From: Lysinibacillus_B sp042920265
GTDB taxonomy: Bacteria > Bacillota > Bacilli > Bacillales_A > Planococcaceae
Direction of reading: 5' to 3'
DNA length: 64,000 nt
NCBI RefSeq assembly: GCF_042920265.1
Contig: NZ_JBDQZI010000012.1
Coordinates: 1 to 64,000 of the forward strand
Shown: piece by piece, positions 41,962-49,013 of the stretch
Position numbering within the stretch: the first letter of the stretch is position 1
How the letters are laid out: each line of letters starts with the position of its first letter
Program-made: the position numbers and the translations under genes
Notes under the pieces: model-generated
The model's database searches: none
The model's input: the letters and a program-made list of their open reading frames with translations, nothing else
What the model was told of the DNA's origin: nothing

Positions 41962-43785
41962 TTACTTGTTCCCCCTTAATGCTATTTCGAATTCAGCTTC
42001 TTCCGCTGTGACTAAATAAGTATTTGTATCGATTTTTTGCACCGTACAATTTTGTAATCGACCAATTTGTTTTTCTGTTCGGAAGACAAAGTATTGATCA
42101 GTATAGAAGTTCTCAATAGTACCATGAACTTTGTTTTCGGTTTGCTTAAAATTTACTGTTGATTGCAACACTTTAGCGACATCTAGTGCAGCATCTGTAG
42201 CCGTCATAGAGCGGAACCAAGGGTATGTTTTATGAATTTCCTTCATTAGCTCTTCGAATTCCTCGTACATATCAGACCAACTGCCTTTACTCCGATCCTC
42301 ACTAATGACATCATCAGGATGAATAAAGTGAGAAAATACACCGAGACCTGTAATAGCATTTGCAATAGCCCATTCATTCGTCTCTGTTTTAAAATAGCCA
42401 GAAGATATACGAGGCATTTCAATCACGCCATCTTCAGCTATCTCAAATTCTTGCACATATGAACGAGTAGTTATATCTTCGGAATATAAAGAAGCAATAA
42501 CAGTTAGCTCTGGCCATACTTCTTTTAGGAGCTTTCGTCCCTCTTGAGAAAGTACGTTAGAAGGCGGGACGTAAGACGTAACTTTATAAGCTGGGAACCC
42601 TGTTTTTGTATAACGTCGTAGCTCTTGAATAGCCAATTTCATATCTTCAGTGGATTTCCAGGCATTATAGCCAAAGGATTTTGAAATTTCCTTATCCATT
42701 GTGAAAGATTGGTGATTATAGCCGTGAAAACCTAATTCACCGCCACTTTGAATTAATTCACGACCAAACGAAATTAAATAACTAGATTCAGCATCATCTG
42801 TGTTTTCAAAGGGGGCTTCGGCAAGATTGTTATATGATTCAATTAGCATACCAGTGTAGGTAATATTGAATTCATTAGCTAGTTGTAACATATCTGGCCA
42901 CCAAATATTTTGGTAAAAAGTAGGTAAATCTCGTTTGTATTCCTTATAAATAACATCGTTCGTCCCTTTAGCAATTGGGGCTGGGAAGTCGTCAATATAA
43001 AACGTTTTAGAATTAAAGATAGGATAAATATAGTCAGGTTCCATTAAACTAATTGCCCCAGAAAATACTCCTCGACTAGTTTTAGAAGTTAATATCGTCC
43101 CGTTAAACACTACGAAAGTACCTTCACCATAAGAGCTTTTCCATAATAATGGTACGCCACTACTCGTTTGCATTAATGTATCTTCATGATTATTTAACGT
43201 AACACCAATGCTTACATTAGTAGCTGTATTTTCTAAAAATGTTTTTCCTTTTGTCCCAATCAATACATTTGAAAGCATTTTCACCCCATTTGTTTCTACA
43301 TAATCGTGAAAATCTACAATGCCTAATTTACGGTAAAGAACTTGAAAATGTGTATCCATTTCTAATACATTCATTAAGAAAAGGCGACCACCATGATAAA
43401 CATAGTTTTCGATCTCTTCTATACTTCCTAAATGCTTTAAGTAGGGTGTTGTTAAAATAATACGCGGACATCGATTATAATCTACTTTTCCAAGATAGAC
43501 ATCATAAGACTTTGTTTTTTTGTGCATATATTGAAGGGCTTGTTCAGCATTATTTTTAAATGAAAGCGTTGTTTCATCGTAAACAATGCAATAGTCGACA
43601 TCGTAGCTTGTTTCCGTTGGATTTTCTAAACTAGCGGAAATAATTTCATCCTTTTTGGCTACGAGGTTTTCATTATCGACCATCTCCAGTACAAATTGAG
43701 AGCGTGATAATTGTAAAAGTAAACCGCTCAACAATACAAATAAGACGATAATACTTACTTTTCGGTTAGCTACTAACCATTTCAT
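41962..43785 (-). CDS. pelA: PelA-type polysaccharide deacetylase (DUF2194)
   Basis: 607 residues. One N-terminal membrane span (12-28) anchors an outside body. Region 60-250 resembles the Rossmann-like/ glutamine-amidotransferase-like domain of this family, and 255-550 is a CE4-like deacetylase: metal ligands are FYIDDFP (Asp265/266) and FHGYNH (His354, His358), with a further SHFIHPDD. It would remove acetyl groups from the growing polymer, making it cationic. The glycoside hydrolase part of Gram-negative PelA is absent, as in the Gram-positive Pel cluster described in Bacillus cereus. It overlaps pelE by 20 bases. Confidence 0.88.
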   Translation of the reverse strand: MKWLVANRKVSIIVLFVLLSGLLLQLSRSQFVLEMVDNENLVAKKDEIISASLENPTETSYDVDYCIVYDETTLSFKNNAEQALQYMHKKTKSYDVYLGKVDYNRCPRIILTTPYLKHLGSIEEIENYVYHGGRLFLMNVLEMDTHFQVLYRKLGIVDFHDYVETNGVKMLSNVLIGTKGKTFLENTATNVSIGVTLNNHEDTLMQTSSGVPLLWKSSYGEGTFVVFNGTILTSKTSRGVFSGAISLMEPDYIYPIFNSKTFYIDDFPAPIAKGTNDVIYKEYKRDLPTFYQNIWWPDMLQLANEFNITYTGMLIESYNNLAEAPFENTDDAESSYLISFGRELIQSGGELGFHGYNHQSFTMDKEISKSFGYNAWKSTEDMKLAIQELRRYTKTGFPAYKVTSYVPPSNVLSQEGRKLLKEVWPELTVIASLYSEDITTRSYVQEFEIAEDGVIEMPRISSGYFKTETNEWAIANAITGLGVFSHFIHPDDVISEDRSKGSWSDMYEEFEELMKEIHKTYPWFRSMTATDAALDVAKVLQSTVNFKQTENKVHGTIENFYTDQYFVFRTEKQIGRLQNCTVQKIDTNTYLVTAEEAEFEIALRGNK

Positions 43786-44683
43786 TTGTTTTATTCACTC
43801 CTGCTGACCAATAACGTACAATCGTAAGTGCCTGATTTGAAAGCGTAATAGGGGTCGCTTTTAAGTTTTGTAATTCTTGTGCTAGCTTTTCAAATGCTCG
43901 CATTTGATAATAAGTCGCCATTAAGCTTAAGTAAGCTTTCTCGCAAAGTGGGTAATGCTTTTTAAAAGAAAGTGCTGTTTTTTCAGCAGCATGTGTATCT
44001 CGTAACTTTAACTCCATTTCAACTTTTGCTGCAAAGACTTCTTCATCTGCTTGGTCGTTATCTATCAATTGTTGCAAGATTTGCGTATAGGTGATTTGAT
44101 ATTGTTTTGTGGACTGTTCATCTAAGAATCCACTGCGCAAATACTCTTTAATGACATTTGCGTACGTTAGTGCGACATGTTGATTATTTGGATCTTGGTT
44201 AAATTCTACAGATAGTTTTTGTAATAAGATTGACAGTTCACGTTTTACTTCGATGACAGCCGTTACCGCATAATGTGATGTTTCCGTATCTTCGTTTGTA
44301 ACTGCTATTTTTAGCACATCCAAGTATTGCATCGCATCTTGTTTTAACACATCAATCATTACGCGTCTGCGTGTCGAATAGTCACTTACAATCAGTGCTT
44401 CTTCAATTGAAATGACATTTAATTCGCGTTCACGTTCTACTTTGCTTTGAGATTGGATGAATTCTAATGGAATATCGTCCGTTTGTCCTGTCATATAAGC
44501 TTGAAATTCATGTCCCTTATTGCGAATCCATTTTTTTGGCCATATGGAGGGGAAAAGCCACCCGATAACGGGTAATGTAATCACGATGGTTAGTTTAAAT
44601 AACCATTCCCGTTTGTCTCCCTTAGCGAAAAAAAACATAATAATGGCAGAAACGACTATATATAATAAAAACCACTTCATCAT
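43766..44683 (-). CDS. pelE: PelE-like membrane/TPR protein
   Basis: 305 residues: two N-terminal membrane helices (about 3-20 and 28-46), then an all-helical region with TPR-like periodicity (about 90-300). Size, topology and position between pelD and pelA match PelE, which bridges PelD to the rest of the synthase. Sequence conservation in PelE is low, so the call leans on context. The ATG overlaps the pelD stop (ATGA). Confidence 0.82.
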   Translation of the reverse strand: MMKWFLLYIVVSAIIMFFFAKGDKREWLFKLTIVITLPVIGWLFPSIWPKKWIRNKGHEFQAYMTGQTDDIPLEFIQSQSKVERERELNVISIEEALIVSDYSTRRRVMIDVLKQDAMQYLDVLKIAVTNEDTETSHYAVTAVIEVKRELSILLQKLSVEFNQDPNNQHVALTYANVIKEYLRSGFLDEQSTKQYQITYTQILQQLIDNDQADEEVFAAKVEMELKLRDTHAAEKTALSFKKHYPLCEKAYLSLMATYYQMRAFEKLAQELQNLKATPITLSNQALTIVRYWSAGVNKTNEMVSS

Positions 44684-46851
44684 ACGATTACACCTTGATA
44701 GATTTCTGTTTCGATTCCAGCCTCTTTAAAGCGTTTTAGTATGGCTGGCAAATCTTGTTCACTTGTATTCGATAATAAAATTTGTAATTCATCATTATCG
44801 TAACCAATATAATCCGTTTCACGTAGCAGTTTTACGATTTTATCAGATGTATATTTTAAAGCGGATGAATCAACGGCCATTTTTAAAATAGTAAAAGGCA
44901 TATTATACTTTTCTTTAGCGATCATTTTACTAGCTAAAATGTCATTAAAGATTTCGGGCTTTAGAACGGATGTTTGATCAATATAACGTGTTTCTTCTGT
45001 CATCTGAATATAATCGAATGCCCGGCTTAGAGATGTCGAGATTAACTCTGTTACGACTTTAAATAAGTTTTCATGGTAATTAGAGAAATTCTCAAAAGGT
45101 AACTCACTAATTGTAATAACGGCTGTCATTTGCTGATTATGATAAATAGGGGTAGCCATTAAAGGGGCATCAGCATGTAAATGTCTATTCATATAAGGTT
45201 GGCCCGTGTGTATCATTTGTTGTATATAGAACGTATCTTCTACTTTAAGCGAATTACTCACAGGACGTTCTCCATTCACCGTTGAATTCGCTACTAATCG
45301 TAAAAATGATTGGTATTTGTTAAACATATAAATCGAAACACCATCACATCTCATAATTTTTTGCACAACATCTACTGTGCTTGTCAACACTTTTTCAGGT
45401 TCTAAATCATCTAAACTTTTAATAACAGAATAGATTTTTCCAAAGCTATCTTCGCTATTCAGTACGCGAAATTGTAACTCATCTTTTACACTGCGTACTT
45501 CCTCGTGAATTTCTTCAAGAAATTGATGACGGTTTTCAAGCTCTTCGATTTTTTCATTTTGTTCTTCGATTTTAATATTTTTGCGTTGGACAGAGTAACC
45601 AACTACTAAACCGATGAATAAAAAAGTAGCTAATTGGAAGAAGAAAACCGTGTCATACATTAAAGAGATGAACTCGCGACCTTGTCTTAATTTATCGATG
45701 AGCAATAAACTGAATGATAGGGCTACTGCAAAAAATGCTTGCTTATTACCATAGATAGCGCCCATTGTCATAATATAAAAGATGCCTACTTCAAAAGTTG
45801 TAAGAAAAGGTGTTGTTATATTTAACATAATGGCACTCAAAATACAAAAGAATATAAAGTTTTCGATATAAGGCTTAAATGTTTTAAACCATTTAGGTTG
45901 TTCTCTTCTTTGTACAGGTTTTACTTGTTCCTCTAGAGGTACAGTAGATTTTGCCCATTCATAAGTTTTTTGTAAACCTTCGTTTAATGAGTACATAGGT
46001 ACCCAGTCTAATTGTTTTTTTATAAGCTCATTGCTTAATACAGAGCGGTAAATATCTCCTTTGCGAGCAGCAATATGTGTTGTTTGGATAGTGCCATGTG
46101 CGTTTTCTAAAAACGTTACAATGTCATTGACGCTAGCTTCGGTATTCGTAGACAAATTATAAATGCCACTTAAAATGCTTTGTGATGCTCGGTAAATGGC
46201 AAAGGCTACATCTTCTACATAAATAAAATCTCTTGTTTGGTTGCCATCGCCATGAATTTGTAATGCTTGATTTTTTAATATACGTGAGGTGAAGATTGAA
46301 ACTACACCACCTTCACCATCCTTTGTTTGACGAGGTCCATACACATTTGAGAATCGGAAACAAATGGTGTCTAAATCATATTGTTCCGTCCAGTTAACGC
46401 AGTACCGCTCACCGGCCCATTTACTTATTCCATATGGAGAAATAGGAGTTGGGAGCTGATCTTCTGTTAATGGAATCTTTGCATTTTGTCCATAAATAGC
46501 TGCTGAAGAGGCAAAAATAAACTTTTTCACATGATGTTGACTAGCAAGATGCAAGATGTTGGTAAGACCAACTAGATTATGTTGTGCATCATCCATCGGG
46601 CTTATAATTGATTTGGCCACACTTACTTGGGCCGCCAAATGTACAACAATGTCAAAATGATAAGAAGCAAATATATCTTTACACTTAGGGTTATCAACAG
46701 ACAAAATATAAGATTTATGCTTTATTGTGACATTTTCCTTTTTTCCAGTAGATAAGTCATCAATTATATGAACCTCGTACCCTTCCTTATAAAAGCGCTC
46801 TGCCACATGTGAACCGATAAAACCATAACCACCCGTAATTAAAACTCGCAT
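44680..46851 (-). CDS. pelD: NAD-dependent sugar epimerase fused to PelD c-di-GMP receptor
   Basis: 723 residues. Residues 1-305 are an extended-SDR epimerase: GGYGFIGSH (7-15), catalytic Ser115/116, YGISK (140-144), RDFIYVEDVA (208-217). It probably makes UDP-GalNAc or a similar precursor from its C4 epimer. Residues 331-420 hold four membrane helices, 425-460 a coiled coil, 480-610 a GAF domain and 640-723 a degenerate GGDEF domain. The GGDEF motif is reduced to GYDNDEL, so no cyclase activity is expected, but the inhibitory site RETD (677-680, RxxD) is intact and should bind c-di-GMP. Fusing precursor supply and c-di-GMP sensing in one chain is unusual. Confidence 0.92.
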   Translation of the reverse strand: MRVLITGGYGFIGSHVAERFYKEGYEVHIIDDLSTGKKENVTIKHKSYILSVDNPKCKDIFASYHFDIVVHLAAQVSVAKSIISPMDDAQHNLVGLTNILHLASQHHVKKFIFASSAAIYGQNAKIPLTEDQLPTPISPYGISKWAGERYCVNWTEQYDLDTICFRFSNVYGPRQTKDGEGGVVSIFTSRILKNQALQIHGDGNQTRDFIYVEDVAFAIYRASQSILSGIYNLSTNTEASVNDIVTFLENAHGTIQTTHIAARKGDIYRSVLSNELIKKQLDWVPMYSLNEGLQKTYEWAKSTVPLEEQVKPVQRREQPKWFKTFKPYIENFIFFCILSAIMLNITTPFLTTFEVGIFYIMTMGAIYGNKQAFFAVALSFSLLLIDKLRQGREFISLMYDTVFFFQLATFLFIGLVVGYSVQRKNIKIEEQNEKIEELENRHQFLEEIHEEVRSVKDELQFRVLNSEDSFGKIYSVIKSLDDLEPEKVLTSTVDVVQKIMRCDGVSIYMFNKYQSFLRLVANSTVNGERPVSNSLKVEDTFYIQQMIHTGQPYMNRHLHADAPLMATPIYHNQQMTAVITISELPFENFSNYHENLFKVVTELISTSLSRAFDYIQMTEETRYIDQTSVLKPEIFNDILASKMIAKEKYNMPFTILKMAVDSSALKYTSDKIVKLLRETDYIGYDNDELQILLSNTSEQDLPAILKRFKEAGIETEIYQGVIV

Positions 46852-46880
46852 AGAAGCCTCCTTTCTGTATATTAGAGAGC

Positions 46881-48140
46881 TTAATTTTTAGTACATAAAT
46901 TATTTGAGAAACGGAAAATTTCATTTTTAAATTCGTTCTGAGGGTTTGTATCGTCACTACTATACAAATAGTCCTTTCGATTACATAAATAGTAGATATT
47001 ATTTGAGAATGTATTATTAATATTATGATGTTGAACTAATATTTCACGATACCCTTCGTTTGAAAGGTCGTTTTTTATAAATATATTTTTTCTAATTTGA
47101 CTATGATGTGCGCCACCGTTATCGTGGTCAGCGCCACCTATGACTAATCCAGATTTATCATTATTAATAATAATATTGCGTTCTACGGTGATGTTTATAG
47201 CGGCTTTTTCGTAATTCTCACTTGAAATGGATATGCCGAAATTATTTTCGCTCACGATATTATTTACTACTGCGATATGCTGACCGCCATCTACATAAAT
47301 ACCTGCTGCGGAATTATCGCCATCGTAAGCTGGATTTTTAGCCGAGGAATTTCTGATGACGCGATTATTAGACACCATGCCATTTCTAGCAATATCCATA
47401 CAATTGTCCTCATCGCATGCACCATAATGTCCTGCTATATCAATACCGATATTGTTATTATCATAGATGTAATTTTGATCAATCGTAAATTGAGTCACAT
47501 TTCCAGAAAGTGTTAAAGATTCACTTCTGCCTAACGTTAAATCATGTAATTTATTGTTTTTAATAACAATGTGTTCAATCGCTTTTGCTTTGTTGCCGTA
47601 TACGATAATGCCATGTGCATTGCCGTCTTCAGCATAATTTGCAATATGATGAATGTTGTTATTGTTGAGCTCAATATGCTGACTAGCATTGCTTATTAAG
47701 ATGCCAGCGGGATAACGATTTTCATCATCTGTTTTAATATTACGTATTTCAAAGTTTTGAATGCGTATCCCCTCAGCCTGTTTTAAGGAAAAGCCAGCCC
47801 GCTTGGAACCCTTTACTTCTATAGTAGATCCATCGATTATGGGAATTTCATCTTTGTATCCTTGAATAGTAAGCCAGCCTTGCTTTATATCTCCTATATC
47901 TTCAATCGTAATAAGTTCTTTATAGATGCCTTTTCTGACATTGATTGTATCGCCTGCTTGAACTTGATTAATGGCATGTTGTATGGTTTGCCAAGGGTCG
48001 TCTTTCCCTCCTGTTGCGCTATCATTCCCAGATGGAGAGACAAAGTAAACTTGGTCAGCATTTACTTCTATTGTGAAGAAAATACTAGAAAACAAAATAA
48101 AGCTAAGTAGTGTGAAAAATTTCTTGTATCCAGAAATCAT
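46881..48140 (-). CDS. Secreted right-handed beta-helix protein (DUF1565-type)
   Basis: 419 residues with a cleavable-looking signal peptide (about 1-28, ending VNA-D). It opens with FVSPSGNDSATGGKDDPWQTIQHA, a DUF1565 start, and then shows many parallel-beta-helix rungs with repeated N-N-x-I (IVIKNNKL, ITVERNIIINN). Such folds are polysaccharide lyases, epimerases or adhesins. It is the first gene of the pel operon, 29 bases before pelD, so it probably trims, modifies or binds the polymer outside the cell; no catalytic residues can be assigned. ATG 48140 follows AAGGGGGG. Confidence 0.85.
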   Translation of the reverse strand: MISGYKKFFTLLSFILFSSIFFTIEVNADQVYFVSPSGNDSATGGKDDPWQTIQHAINQVQAGDTINVRKGIYKELITIEDIGDIKQGWLTIQGYKDEIPIIDGSTIEVKGSKRAGFSLKQAEGIRIQNFEIRNIKTDDENRYPAGILISNASQHIELNNNNIHHIANYAEDGNAHGIIVYGNKAKAIEHIVIKNNKLHDLTLGRSESLTLSGNVTQFTIDQNYIYDNNNIGIDIAGHYGACDEDNCMDIARNGMVSNNRVIRNSSAKNPAYDGDNSAAGIYVDGGQHIAVVNNIVSENNFGISISSENYEKAAINITVERNIIINNDKSGLVIGGADHDNGGAHHSQIRKNIFIKNDLSNEGYREILVQHHNINNTFSNNIYYLCNRKDYLYSSDDTNPQNEFKNEIFRFSNNLCTKN

Positions 48141-48280
48141 GTGTTTTTCCCCCCTTATATGTAAATGTAATATATCGGTAATGATAGCAGTGAATTAACC
48201 GAGATTTGGTAGTGTCACTTTTTTCATTCAATTCGTAATGTTTGAAATGAATAACAATAAATTCTGTTATTTTATATAAT

Positions 48281-48314
48281 AAATCAATTTTATAATAAAA
48301 AAATTGATTTTTTT
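48281..48314. terminator. Terminator-like hairpin in the pel leader
   Basis: AAATCAATTT pairs with AAATTGATTT. T runs follow on both strands, the plus strand being stronger. Lying about 140 bases before the first pel gene, it could act as an attenuator for pel transcription. Confidence 0.5.
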
Positions 48315-48768
48315 ATGTCTTTTTCATCTGGTATTATATTTTATAAAAGGTAAAAATATGTATTTTTTGGGCTTATATAAATTTTTTAGAACGTTAAATG
48401 TTTATGTGATGAAACAATAGGCCTAGGGTTTAATTATAAAACTTTAATCTTAAACGATTCTTAAAAGCTTAGGATGTAGAATATATTTATTTTTTCACAT
48501 GGCATCAATAAAAATTAAACGATTATTGTAAATGTCAGTTGTGAAAGTATAAGCTGAAGGGAAAATGAACGGTGTATATAGTTTGAATATCAAAATCTGT
48601 TCTTGATTAAAAAGGGGAGGACGCTAATAGCATATGGAGTGAAGGGCAATAAGGAGGCTCCATCTTACACTAGACGTGTTTCCGCCCTATTTTATCTCGT
48701 AAACCGGATCGGTTAGGGGAAAACAAGTAGTTGATTACCTAGGTGTTACTACAAGATGTCATATTCTG

Positions 48769-48807
48769 AATCTAAGTGCCTCGATAAAGGAGTGAGGCAC
48801 TTAGATT
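48769..48807. other. Strong 14-bp hairpin upstream of pel
   Basis: AATCTAAGTGCCTC and its perfect complement around an 11-base loop. No T run follows on either strand, so it is not a typical terminator. It sits between the sensor kinase stop and the pel leader. Confidence 0.6.
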
Positions 48808-49013
48808 AAAAGCGTCAAACTTTGGCCCTAGCCCATCCTATGCACCAAAACCCCCACTGTATGAAGGTTGTTGAATATACGAATGTAAAAATTTTTTTGA
48901 AAAATAGAGTTAGATTTATTTCCGTTTTGTTCAGTCAAAAAGGTTCCATCCATCCCATTTCAAAGCGTTGGCTTACTACTAGCGTTTCCTCCTATAGAAA
49001 CGTTTCCATTATA

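Larger units (their letters stand above)
48141..49013 (-). promoter_or_regulatory. Long leader/intergenic region before the pel operon
   Basis: 873 bases without an open frame of note. It is very AT-rich near the pel side (48200-48560) and has normal composition from 48560 to 49013. It contains two clear hairpins (listed separately). No c-di-GMP riboswitch pattern was recognised, and no promoter stands out. The GC-richer part around 48610-48730 could be a decayed gene or repeat, but nothing was identified. Confidence 0.5.

Noticed and set aside
48141..48600. c-di-GMP riboswitch upstream of the pel operon
   Set aside because: No GEMM-I or GEMM-II core could be recognised by eye on the minus strand; a covariance search would be needed to decide.
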